A stretch of DNA of 64,000 nt, taken from positions 1-64,000 of the forward strand of contig JASANC010001962.1 in NCBI GenBank assembly GCA_030248135.1, written 5' to 3'. How positions within the stretch are numbered: position 1 is the stretch's first letter; every line of letters starts with the position of its first letter. The position numbers were made by a program, and so were the translations under genes. Of the stretch, positions 1-12,200 are shown piece after piece. The notes beneath the pieces were generated by a model that worked only from the letters and a program-made list of their open reading frames with translations, was not told where the DNA came from and searched no databases. This DNA comes from Theristus sp. LFF4_11. Its lineage: Eukaryota; Nematoda; Chromadorea; Monhysterida; Xyalidae.

Positions 1-114
1 TTCAACTAATGCAGCAGGTACATTTGAAACCGCCACAATGTCTTCTTGCAAATTTCAGAAAATAGAAATTAAACGACTAAAACTGACGAAAACCGTTCAC
101 TCTTGCAGATGATA

Positions 115-335
115 CTATTATCTTTTCTTTAAAACCTGTGACTCAATGCGGTTGTGGACGTAAAAAAAGAAACTTGTTTCAATCTGTATGTGGTAATTTG
201 GGAAGATAATAGACTAAGTGACTTGGCTTTATTTAAGGGACTCAGATCCCTTTGCCAATTTTGAATTCCCGCGTCGTGCATAGAGACTGTTTTACCCATC
301 CTATGCGCGCATGGAGACATGGTACCAAAACTAGA
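115..335 (-). mobile_element. TIR repeat family C, copy 1
   Basis: Copy of a roughly 220-bp interspersed repeat seen four times in this window (others near 29909, 33833 and 48467). Read on the minus strand it has the shared landmarks in order: a CAATGCGCGCATAG-like block, GGGAATTCAAAATTGGC, GATTGAAAC, GTTTC, then GAGTCACAGG. The family begins and ends with inverted TATTATCTTTT-type ends leading into GACTCAATG, which suggests a TIR MITE. It lies upstream of the first recognisable flotillin exon, presumably in an intron. It encodes nothing. Confidence 0.7.
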
Positions 336-381
336 AAAATTAAAAATTTCGTTTTTTAAACTTACGCAATACTTTTTACAG

Positions 382-1408
382 GAAGCCGCATGAAAATGAG
401 CGTGAGCTGGACGCTCAAGTGAAACGACCAGCGGATGCTGAACGCTATCGATTGGAGAACTCGAGGCTGAAGCGCAACGCCAAAAGATCAGCCTGGAGGA
501 ACAGGCCGTTCCTCAGGCAGAACAGGTTACATTGACAGATCATATGGAGTTCATCATCAAATCTGGCGTTGACGTCCACGGAGTCAACTAACCATCATGC
601 AGTTGACGTCTAATGAAACTATTATATTGCAGTTGGAACACGAGTTCATTGAGAAAAACATACTTTGAAAAACTTTGATCTTGCAATCTCAAACTTAAAG
701 ATTTTTGAAGCCATTTTGGATCTAATGCATAACTGAAAATTTTGAAACTAGAAATGTTGAGTTTTTATTTAGCAGCAGTAGAAACCGGCATTATATATGA
801 TGAAAGAGTCCGAAAAATTATCGAACTCAAAAACCGTGTTTCAAACTGCGTACTCGCAGTTGCGTGGCGAAGCGGAGGCATACGCGCTCGAAGCGAGAGG
901 GGAGGCAGAGGCGGCACAGATGAACAAGAAGGCAGTCGCATGGCAGAAATACGGAGATGCTGCACAAGTGGAAATGAAGTTGGACACAATGCCGAAAGTG
1001 AATAGCTTTCTTATATTATTTATTTCGTGTATTATTCATCCGTTTGGCCGGAATGGGTACCAACCCAGTTTCAGATCTACTTATTGAACCAAGCGTTTGA
1101 GAATGACCGATTTGCCCCTGCATGCGAAACAATTTGGAATATGGCGCATCATGATGTTGCAGGTGGCATCTGAAATCACATCAAAATGGTCGTCCAATTT
1201 GGACGGGGTTACACTGGTTAGCACGGACGGCTCACGGGCAGGCATGGACAAGATGACAGCGGAGGTGGTCAAAATCATGCACAGGGTGCCTGATGTTGTC
1301 AGAGGATACACGCACGTCGACGTGCTGAACAATCGGCCAGGCAACCATTTGGTCGGCAGTTCGTTTTTGGAACTTTTTTCGGTGTTTTCTTTGTTTTCAA
1401 TTCAATAA
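382..1408 (+). CDS. Flotillin-1-like protein, 3' part of gene, with apparent frameshift
   Basis: Three exons of a flotillin-1 homologue are visible: about 382-525, 860-997 and 1163 to roughly 1335. They encode the flotillin coiled-coil region (RELDAQVKRPADAERYRLE, then RGEAEAYALEARGEAEAAQM, then KYGDAAQVEMKLDTMPK) and the C-terminal VASEI...TLVSTDGS...MTAEVVKIMHRVPDVVRG segment. Flotillins are membrane-microdomain scaffolds on the cytoplasmic face of the plasma membrane and endosomes. Splice phases agree (GAACAG|GT, CGCAG|TTG, AAA|GTGAAT, TTGCAG|GTG). The N-terminal SPFH half is not in the window, so the gene probably enters from the left. In the first exon the frame that gives YRLE does not continue into the frame that gives LEAEAQRQKISLEEQ. 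One base seems to be missing near 459. This could be a sequence error or a decaying copy. The last exon boundary and stop are unresolved; the listed end is the first in-frame stop. Confidence 0.75.
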
Positions 1409-1651
1409 TTTTGCAGACCACCGTCGACAAGAATTCAAATTGGAATGTCAGCCGCGTTCAGAAAATCTGACACCATGTCAAGCTTGAAAACTGTGATCTC
1501 ACTCAATATGTTTCAATTTGTTTCTTCGTTATTCACGAAATACGGTGGGCAGTGTGCAAGATTTTGTTTGGTGCGGTATGGTGCTCAAAACAAAAAGGGC
1601 TTTAGTACAAATACGATCATGATCTATCACTACGTTCTCATTGATTTGTAA

Positions 1652-2237
1652 AATACTCAAAAAGCTTAAATTTTGAAATTGTATTTCTAATCAATCGTTT
1701 CTTAAATATAATAAATGAGTAAAACTAAATTTGAGCAAATTTAATCGCGTGTGTGTCAAAATACCACATATCAACAACCAACCCAGCCATCCACCACACG
1801 TATTCCGATAAAAATAAAGGCAAAATTGATTCGTGCAACTTCGAATATTGATTCACTCAATCTCAAGTGTCACTCAATAAAATGAAAACAGAGGAAATTA
1901 GTTTAGAGTTTTGCATCTGCGAGGTCTAGAATGTCATTCGGAGCAGTCGCTGCAGTGTTGTGCACATGTGTGGTCATGACCTTGGCCGTGTGATCGCATT
2001 GGTACACTTTCTGCCTCTGTCAGCAGCCAAACACAGTATCACTTTCTTTCATTTGCCTCATGTCGTTTTTCACGATTTCACCTGCCTTTGTAGCTTGTTG
2101 GTCATTGTTGGTTATTTTTAGATGTGTTCTGTGTTTTTTTAGCAGAATAAAACGTTTCAGCAATTTGTAAGTGCGCTACGATTTGAAAAAATTGCCGGGT
2201 TGTATTTTCTAATTCACAGAAAACATCCTCAATCGCA
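1652..2237. other. Intergenic spacer after flotillin
   Basis: AT-rich spacer between the flotillin-like gene and the MAM gene. It holds AATAAA-type motifs near 1709 and 1876 that could serve polyadenylation of the flotillin transcript. No protein similarity was recognised on either strand. Confidence 0.4.
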
Positions 2238-5200
2238 ATGCACTGCAACCGCATTGCCAGCGCGATGCGACTTCGCCGAACGCTGATTGTGGTCGCCATT
2301 TTGTTCTCACTAGTGATTTACGGTATGAAAATGGTCTTTTGTAACATTTTCGTGTGGAAATTTGTATAATCAAGGCGGCACAAGTTTGTTTACTCCTTTT
2401 TGTGGGCCAGCCGTCCATACACCACACCCTTACAAACTAGATTTAGTATTATTAGGTTTCTCGAATCGGTGGCGGAGCTACATGTACTTTGCACTCACCA
2501 CATATTCAACAAACAAGGCACAAACTTTGTGTGCCAGGCTGGATAAAGTTTTTTCTCTGGAAAAAACACATAAAACGCAAAATCAAACAGTTTTCCACTT
2601 TGGGTATTCTATTGCAACTTTGAGCGCGTGTGCAAACGATCAACGACGCCGCCGAGCTGAGCTGCGACTTCAGTCAGTTGCACTTCTGCCAGTGGCGCAA
2701 CGTGCGTGGCGTCGACGACCACGACTGGCTGCTGCTCGAGCAGATGCACGATCTCTACCATGCAATTCCAGTCGGTGTCACTGGAGAAGGTACGTCGCAC
2801 TGAGATTGCAAACAGGTTTTGAGCATTTTTAGTAGACCCTGCTACGCACTTGAGGATATTTTTGTTCACTTTGGTCAACAAATTGTTGCTTTTTGCGTTG
2901 ACTTTTCACTTGGATACTGATATGAGTCTTTCGAGTTAGCTTATGGATGTATTATCACGTTTTTTTGGTCTACTCGATCTCGCCAACAAATTTCAGGTGA
3001 CAAGTTTGCGGCCGTGCAAGGCGCAAACAGCGCAGTGCAAGAGTCAGCATGGCTGGTCAGTGACACGGTGCCCTGTCAAAATGGCAATGGCACGCTTGCG
3101 CTGGCGTTGTGGAAATCTGCGGAGAAGCCGTCTCTTCAAGTGTGCATACAGGTGCGCCTATTCTTTGTTTTTAAAAAGTTACAATGAGAAAAGTTACCCA
3201 ACAAAATATTACACAAATTTGTTGAGTGCAACCGTGGTTACTTACTGAGTTTTTCCTAACCGGTTTTCCATTGGCTTAAAGGCAAGTTGATTTGTTGATA
3301 TACGCCAAAAAATATTCAAAGTGCTGTGCGATGTCCTGTCTGGCGGGGTGTTCGCGCGCGGTGTTCCGGAATTAAAAAAAAGTAACTCATCAGCAGTGAG
3401 TAGAGTAGCGAAACCACCCTCGGCTTTTTTATTCAGCTATTTTTACACTGTATTTCCGGGACAGGACACCGCGGCGGACAGGAACCCCGCTGTGGGTACA
3501 GCCGCGGAGAGGACAACAGACACCACTTCCCACATTTTCATTGAGCGTATGCCAATAATGCTTGCCATCAAACATGCAGAAGCCACCGACGTCCAATTTA
3601 CTGGTGTGCCACAGTTGGATTGACGGATTCGTGGACACACACTGGACCGCTCAATTGTTCCACGTTCCACCGAGCGATCAACCGTTTGCTGTTTAGTTCT
3701 TGGCATTTAGTTTTAGTTTTCGAAAGTTGTAGTTTTCTTTGATAACCCATGCAATATTGCCGAAAAAAATAACTTTTCAGATCGTAATCATCGCATACAT
3801 TCAGTCGAAGCATGACATAATGGGCATCGATAAGCTGGTCTATCTCGCTGATCTGCAATGCGAGAGCAACGTTCGAGATAATGGTTGGACATTACGCGTG
3901 GTGCTTGAATGCAGCTGGCGTTTTATCAAAGATTGTTGCTTGAGAATAAATGAAATGTAGTTCATTAAATCATCTCGTGAATCACCGAATGTTCTCAAAA
4001 ACGTCGTCTTTCCCAGCGCCGCCCACTCCGTCTCAGTTGGACGACGTCGACCTGCCCCCTGTGGTGCCGGTGAACAGTCCAGCGCATGTGCGACAACGGC
4101 TGGCTGATCGAAGACAGCAGGTGCTGAGCAGACAATTGCAGCAGCAGCAGACATCAACCGAGCGATTGGTGATTTTTACGAGCACCACAACCACACTACC
4201 ACCAACCACCACCACCACCACAACGACGACAACGCCGCCATCAGCCACAACACTTCCACACCCGGACCCAGTCACCTCCATTGTTGATGTTCATTCGCAA
4301 AATCAAGCGGCGTCCGGTGAAATTCGACACAAGGAAACTTCGGAATCAATTGAGTTATACCTGTTCGACGCTCATCACAGGTGTGCGGAATACCTATGAG
4401 TTTTTTCATACTCCACTTGGATAACTTTACACAGAGCAATAACTCCGTTACTTGACTCGGACTCACGTCAACCTCAAGCTCAACTTGAGGTTCCGTTTAA
4501 TTACGGTATTTGTGAACTCAATGTAATCTTTCATTTGTAGTGCTGAATCCGATGAAAACAGTGATCAGCAGCTCACGACGCTGCAACCAATCAAAGCAGC
4601 GAACGAGCCTGCAAGCATCGGCCAACTGGAGCAGTGCAGTCTGGCCGAATGCACGTTCGAACGAAGTCTCTGCGATTACGAGGCCTACCGCTTGGACAGC
4701 GAAGCGGCCACTCTGCGGTTCCTTTGCGACCCGCTGCGCCACAACAAATATTTCGGACATGCGCCACAAGGTTCGGCTTGTCACTGAAAGCTTTTCAAAT
4801 TAAGTAAAAAGATGAGTTAAAAAAAGTTTTGAACACACGAAATTGTTTGGGTTCTTTTCTAAATTTAAAGCTCTCTGTTTTTGGACTCAAATAGTTTTCT
4901 CCTGCAAAATATCTGGCGTTGCAGAATCTGGCTTTTTTGGTTTTGAACCCGTTAAAAATACAAAAAGTTTGTCAAGTGTTTTTACAACTCCGCTCAAGGT
5001 CTGTGTTTCCTGGCGATGACCACAGTGCGTGACGTGCCTGTCGTGCAAATCCTGGCCAGCCGTGCGTTTTTCACCTTCAAACGCACTGATCTGGCGTTTC
5101 GATACTTTGTTCCGAACGACGGCACTGGAATGGTGATGCTGTGCGTCAATAAATTGCAGGTGACGAAAAACTGGGCTGTGACGTTAATGATCAATGATGA

Positions 5201-5904
5201 ATTTAGTGAATTTCGGTGTAGGACTGCGTCTGGCGTGCCACACGGCCGCGACGGGGCCTCGAAATGTGGTGGTCAAAGAAGCTACAACTGCCGCCAGGGA
5301 AATTACAAGTTAGTCCGATCCGAACTCCGAATATTGATTGCTTTCTTTTTTGCAAACCAGAACCGAAAAAACTTCACTCTAGATTTCATTCACAAAAGAT
5401 CCATTCACACAATCTCTTTTTTGAAATCAACTGCTAATCTCTTCTGAATCCCTTGCAAAGTCAGCAGAAATTTGTTCCCGGTCATTTTCCGTCCTTCAAT
5501 TGTGAAAATAACTACTTATGCAGATTTACATCGTGCTGCAACAATCGAAAAAGGGCACACGTGTGGGCGTGGACGACATCAAACTGACGCAAGTGGGCGC
5601 CGGCACGCGAACGGCGGAATGCCTGCTCTACTCTGACTACGATTACGAACAGGCAATCACGTCCGAGCAGATTGACAACGCCATCGACATTCCGACTGAT
5701 GCTCGGTTGGAAAACGAGCAACAGCAGAAACCGGACATCTCTGACTACAACTATGAGGCTGGCAATTTCTTTAACTTGCAACAACCGTCAGACTACTACA
5801 GAGAGACGGTGGACTTTGAAAGTGAGACTGCACAGCTGGAGCAAGCGCTCGGAAGCACTGCTGATCAAGCTTTAAGGACCAAACAACCGAGGCGAAGAAG
5901 CTGA
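2238..5904 (+). CDS. Secreted protein with two MAM domains and a Thr-rich linker
   Basis: About nine exons, roughly 575 residues: 2238-2322, 2625-2789, 2997-3151, 3781-3883, 4017-4380, 4541-4770, about 5001-5159, about 5222-5308, 5524-5904. The first exon gives a basic start then a hydrophobic stretch (LIVVAILFSLVIYG), a signal peptide or anchor. Exons 2-4 form a MAM domain: AELSCDFSQLHFCQWRN, a DDHDW block, then LVSDTVPCQNGNGTLALAL and LQVCIQ. Exon 5 is a Pro/Gln/Thr linker with a run of Thr codons (4185-4245), probably O-glycosylated. Exons 6-9 form a second, more diverged MAM domain ending in the typical VDDIKLT, followed by an acidic Tyr/Gln-rich tail and no second membrane segment. MAM domains are extracellular adhesion modules; the partner is unknown. 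Splice phases agree through most of the chain, which supports the model. The start is the only ATG giving a signal sequence in frame. Confidence 0.75.
3320..3500. repeat. Imperfect inverted repeat in MAM-gene intron
   Basis: Intron 3 of the MAM gene is GC-rich here. It contains two loosely inverted blocks around GTCCTGTC...GGTGTTCCGGAA (about 3330-3372) and CCGGGACAGGACACC...GGACAGGAAC (about 3457-3485). The match is imperfect. It could be a decayed foldback element, but no duplicated target site was found. Confidence 0.3.
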
Positions 5905-6205
5905 TTATGTGATTGGTTGTTTTTCTTGCTGCGCAACATTATTCGCTGACACGGTTCTATTGAAGTGTAACACTGATACTGATTCCGCAAATGCGGGAAA
6001 GACAATGACGTTTATTTGAAAGTACACTAAACACAGTTTTCGTTTTGTTTCCTGGCGCCACACAAACACATCAAGAAGTACGAAAACCATGTAAGCTCAC
6101 AGCCACACAACTAACGTCGCATGGCAACAAACAGTATTCACACATCTGCATTTACGCACTCCTGGTTGTCAAGTGCATGTACTATTGTTACCCCGCGTAA
6201 AATAT

Positions 6206-6211
6206 AATAAA
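6206..6211 (+). promoter_or_regulatory. AATAAA between MAM and LOXHD1-like genes
   Basis: An AATAAA hexamer 300 bp after the MAM stop and 44 bp before the LOXHD1-like ATG. It is a candidate poly(A) signal for the MAM gene. If so, the intergenic gap is very short and the next promoter must overlap the MAM 3' UTR. Confidence 0.35.
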
Positions 6212-6254
6212 TCAGTTTTCAAAAACAAAAAAAACAGCAAACGGACGGCAAAAC

Positions 6255-9200
6255 ATGGCGTACTTATCTGATTCATCCGGTGTGGCATCGTGCCTTTCTC
6301 ACGCTCCTCTCTCTCCAGATCCTGCTCCACTGCAACGTGCTCAATCAATCGACCTACTGCCAGAACGTGCCATTGCCAAAAACACCCTTCACCAATTGTC
6401 CTCATCGTTGAACGCCACACCGTTCTACAATCCGTATCGTGCCTCCTATGAGCCGCTCATGCGTCCGTCGTTCGTGAAAAACTTGACCACTTCAAACGCC
6501 GCTGTTCACTTTCCCACCAGCGAGCCGTTCCACTCCGACGAGCGCCTGATTCGACCGAGTTTCGTTCGACGCTCAAAGTCGCTGATCGCGGATTCGGATG
6601 CCCGGTGGTCAATACGCAATTTCCGGCCGAACCGGTCGGTGGAGGCGACGACACAGACGCCGAGAAGACATCTGGCCAAGCTCAAGCAGCCTAGCAACAA
6701 TGCGGCCCGCCCGAAACCGTCGGTGCTGCCGCGTGTCTTCTCGGCGCCGTTGCCGAACGGCCAAAGACGCTCGTTTGGTGCGTTTCTGCCTGCTCGTACG
6801 ACCAGACCGCCGCCGGCCTACTCATGGCGTCAGTCGTCTGCGCAAGCTGGTCGCAATGGTTCGTGTTGTGGCGCAAAAACAGTGTTCCAATCAGATGTCA
6901 CGTGATTATATTCGTATTCCCATTTCCCATGTAACGATCCGCCGTATACACGGCAGGACGGCACGTCTCAGTCATGGCGGACACTCACAAAGCTTGGTTG
7001 ACGTTTTCAGAATACGTTACCGACACTTTCAGGATTCCGGAGATCCATGTCAAGTAGAGGCGAAAAGGCGGCGTACGAAATCGCCGTGACGGTTGGCGCT
7101 GACGAAGACGCCGGCAGCACAGCGGAACTGTTCATTCGACTGGTTGGCAGAATCGGCCGTGTGCAACGGCAGCCATTGCGAGCCGGCCTCATTCAGTCGC
7201 AGGACGGTCGCCGCTTGCGATTTGCGCCCGGCTCGACGCACATTTTCAAAATTGTCGGCGAAAACATCAGTCATCTGCAATACGCAATCATTGAGGTTGG
7301 TTGAAGTGGGAATATGGATTATGATTCGCGTGCGTATGGGGTAGAGTGAGACAGTAATGGGCGAGAATCGAGCAGAATATAATTGGGAATGTTTTAATTA
7401 AAATTTAACTTCAGTCGAATAGCCTCAGTGAGGATGAGTCAATATTTATCGACCGCGTCAGCGTCGAGAACTTGCGAACAGGCGAACGATGGACGTTTGT
7501 GGTGAATAACTGGCTTTCGTTGTTTCACGGCGATTGTCAATTGAGCAGACAGTTGTGCGTTCAGGCAGGTCGTATCCGCAGGAGTCGTGTCCAACAACAT
7601 TCGTTTCCACAAAACACAACCGGTTAGTTTGTCTCAATTTTTTACAAACTGGTTTCACCTCCTACGCAAACGACTGAGTGCTAACCAAACTTACCGAGTT
7701 GACTCAATTGAGATCCCATGAAGCAATTTACCCCATGTTCTATTGACCCATTTGATGCTATTTGACCCTATGAACGTACATATATGGGCCTGATTGACCC
7801 AACGGAACTTAATTTCAGAGTACGAGGTTCAGGTACGAACTGGTGATAAATTGGCGGCTGGCACAAATGCAAACGTGTTTGTCACATTATACGGCACAAA
7901 AGGCAGCACACCGAAACTTCCGCTCATCAGTCAAGAAAGATCAGCGAGTCCATTCAAACGAGCACAAACGGACACGTTCATTTTGAGATCCATCGATGTT
8001 GGCAAAATCACGAAGTTGCGGTGAGGACAAATTCGGTTTGGGTGCTGTGAGTTTGGCGTTAACTGGCAGAGGAAGTGAATGCCCATTGTCAACATCTGAA
8101 ACAACCACACAAGAGAGCATTGATGTTTGCTTCGGCTAACTTAGACTCGAACACGACAACACTGGCATGGCGCCAGGATGGTTTGTGGACAGTCTGTTGG
8201 TAACGAACTGCAAAACGCGCGAGCAGTATCGATTCGCTTGCAATCGCTGGCTGGCGCGCAACGAGGATGATCGACGGATATGCCGAGACTTGCTGCCGTC
8301 GAATGTGAATGGTGTGCGTGCACAGACGTGCCGCTATGTTGCTACGGTTTACACAGGCATGTTCTGTCACATTATATTTTCAAAAAAATTGTGATTCCGA
8401 CAGAAAATGCCGTTTTTTGTGTATCAGGCGACGTGCGCGGCGCTGGCACCAACGCCAACGTGTTCTTGACTTTGTTCGGTGACGACGGCGATTCGACAGA
8501 AGTGCAGCTGAGTGGCAATGGAGATCGCTTCGAGCGGAACAGTGTTGATGAGTTTCCACTCGACTTGCCGCATCTTGGCCGCCTACGTCAGCTACGCATC
8601 AGACACGACAACTCTGGTTTTGCGTCTGGGTATCTGCCATTTGTGAATTTCGAAGAGGTAAAATTGATTGAAGTGCACGAAATTCCAGGTTTCTTTTCTG
8701 TTTCAGATGGTTTCTCGATAAGATTGTTGTGCAAAGCCCGCGACGACAATACGTGTTCCCATGCGGCAGGTAAAACGTTTGTGAGTCTATCTTTTCAACA
8801 CCCACATATAACTTCCGGTCATCATTGGTCGAAAGTTTCCGATCTGTATGTAGATGGCTCGCGGAAGACGAAGACGACGGTCAAATTGCACGTGACTTGG
8901 TGTGCGACAAGGAAGGAAAATCGGACGTTGCCGAGTCGGCAACAGAGCTGTTCGACGTGACACTGATGACTGGCGACCGAATGAATGCGGGCACCAGTGC
9001 AAACGTTTTCGTTGAGTTTCACTCAAACAACAACACCAAAACCAGCACGCTCAGTGGGCGAATACCGCTAGAGAAACGGACACTGAAACGGGGATCCTCA
9101 GAGAAGTTTCTCGTGAAAATCGCGCATCGATTCATGTCGCTGGATCGGCTGACAGTCGGACACGACAACAGTGGCATTGGGGCCGGCTGGTTCCTGGAGA

Positions 9201-12200
9201 AGGCAACTTTTTACCAGTTTGCGAATTTCGAACGTTTTGCATTTCAATGAATCTACTTTTGAAAACACCACTGATATCTATTTTTGGCTATTGTCCGTTG
9301 CCACCGATCGGGCATTGAGCAACATTTTCCTTGCGGCCGCTGGCTGGCGACCGACGAAGACGACGGACTGGTGGAACGAGTATTGCTTCCCGAAAAAGCT
9401 TCGGAAACGAAGAAAACAGAATGCAAGAATTTTCCTGTTGAATATTTGTCTGTTTGTGGTGTGCGTGCGTGTGTGTTTTTTTCACAACAGTTGTTGATTT
9501 CAGTGATTCCATGGGACGCTGCGATAACAACGGGCCACGTGGCCGGCGCTGGCACCGATGCAAACGTCTACGTCGTTGTCTACGGAGAGAACGCAGCTCA
9601 CAGCGGTTTTTAAAAAAACATTTTTAATTGTTTAAGTTTGAATTTAAGGCGTTGTTTTTAATTGGAATTCTTCTTCAGACAAAATATGGCTGACAAGCAA
9701 AAGTGATTTGTTTGAGCGTGGACAAACAGACCATTTGACGGTGGAGACACCAAAATCAGTGGAACGACTGACCAAAATACGCGTTGGCCACGACGACAGT
9801 GGGAGTGCATCCGGCTGGTTCCTTGATAAAGTAAAGTGTTTGTCTCGAATTGCACAGTGTATAGGCATTTATTGTTTTATTTCCAGAAAGGAATCTGTTT
9901 TATCTGCAGATTATTTTGACCAACCAACTAAACAAGCGAGTTTACAAATTCGCCTGCAATCGGTGGTTAGCGACCGACGAGGACGATGGAGAAATCCAAC
10001 GGGAACTACCAGCAACCGGGCAAAACGTGCGACATCCGTTGCAAGGTCAACAACACACACAGTTTGAAAGTGAAAGCGAACATCTGATCAATGTGTGAGT
10101 ATTTTTAAAATCGATCGGCAGTTTCAGTGCTGACGTACACCGTGGACGTATACACGGGTGACCGCAGGTCGGCAGGCACGGACGCCAATGTGTTCTGCGA
10201 TTTGTTCGGATCCCGTGGAAACACTGGCGAACGTTCGCTAAAACACTCAACAGTGAACAAAGACAGCTTCGAGCGAAGTCAGCTGGACTCATTTCAGATT
10301 GAGGCCGTTGATCTTGGCTCTTTGGAGCGTCTCAGGGTTGGGCATGACAACAACGGAATTGGGGCGGGTGAGAAAAACGGATTTTCATGCTGTGTTTCCA
10401 AGAGTAAACCTATTGCCATGTCGATGCGATTAAAATACAAATTTAAAAAATCAAGGTTGGTTCCTGGAGAAAATCGCTGTCCGAGTAAACGATACGAATG
10501 TGCTGTTTCCTTGTGGAAGGTGAGTTGAAAAATTATTGTTTAAGATATTTTCGTGAAAAAAAACTCTTGGGATACATGTAAGGGAATAACTAAATGAACT
10601 AAATACAACAGATGGCTAGCCACAGATGAAGACGATCGACAAACGGTGCGTGATTTGTTTCCCGCAGAAAAGAATTCAGTCGACGAATCGGGTGTCAACA
10701 CAATCCACCAGGACACGCTGAAATGTTGGTGGTGCAGAAGGCCTTGTTGGGGATTTATTTTATTGTACACATTAAGTGCTACTCACGCGCTCATAGGAAA
10801 ACAAGTTGTTCCGAAACAGCAAAGCTTGGCAGTTCAAAGTGCGCACACAGTTATTTTTCAACAACTGAATTCAAAAGTGTATCACCTTTGTTTACAACAA
10901 TGTACGGTCGCTGCAGTGCGTTCGTACGAGTTGTCAGTGAGAACGGGTGATGTGAGATACGCGGCAACCAGTGCCAACGTGTACGCGACGATTTACGGAA
11001 GCAAGCGTGACAGTGGACAAATACAATTGAACTTGAGCAACGCAGTGCAACAGCAACACCGTGCGCTGTTTCAACGCAACCGAGTGGATGTTTTCCATGT
11101 GGAATGTTCCCCGCTGGGCACGGTTAGTGTTGCATGCGGACACAGCACAGTATTGTCTAGGTGGGGAGGTGCAAATTCGTTAGCCTGAATTAAATTGAAA
11201 CCATAAAAAACACAAAATGCGTTTGCAGATTGAAAAGCTGCGCATCGGTCACGATGGTCGCGGCGCAGGCGACGGTTGGTACTTGTACGGAGTTCAATTG
11301 CGCGACATGAGCGAAGGCAAACTGTGGCGGTTCAAAGCTGATCGATGGCTTGCGACAGATGAAGCAGATGGAACCACTGAAATTGAATTACAGCCATATG
11401 ATAAAGAAAACGTGCATGAAGGTGTTATATAAAGCTTTGAAGGATCAGTGAAAAACAACAAATAATCTAAATTTAAAATCTTATCTCTTTTTATGCGTTA
11501 TTGCTGAGCTTCTTTTTGTGCCTTTTCATTTGTTACTGGTCTTTCCAGAATGTCCGTATGAGATATCGATTAAAACTGGTGACACCGCAGGCGCAGGAAC
11601 AGATGCACGAATCTTTGTTCAAGTATACGGGGCAGCTGGTAAGAAGACACTGCTGCATGAACTGGATAGCTCGTCAGATAACTTTGAACGCGACTGCATC
11701 GATGTATTCAAATGGTCGGACAAAGATGTCGGGAAAATTAACAAAATTCGAGTGGAAAGCGATGGACAGAAACGCGCCAGTAGTTGGTTTTGTGAGTGGA
11801 TTAAAATACGAAAACCACAGCAGGTTAAAATGAAACAAACTTTGTTGTTGCATGAAATTGAAAATCTAAATCACAGACACGTATTTGAAAAAAATGGTTG
11901 CTTTGCAGAAGAGTGGGCGAAAACGAAGGAAGGATCGTAAATACTCAACTGACAATGTTGAGGACACAGTATCTTTGTTGAGTGGCAGTGATTCGTCCAT
12001 GGAATCTTCGCTAAGCAAAGAATCGACCAAAATTGACACGTACGCTAAAAAAACCGTGACACTTTGAATAATTGTTTCACCTTCTTCCAGAAAACAATTT
12101 CAAACAACTTTATTTTTGTGCAGTTACACATTCTACGTGAACAAATGGTTTTCGAAGCACGAATCTGACGGTCAATTGATTCGAGAATTAATGCCAACTG

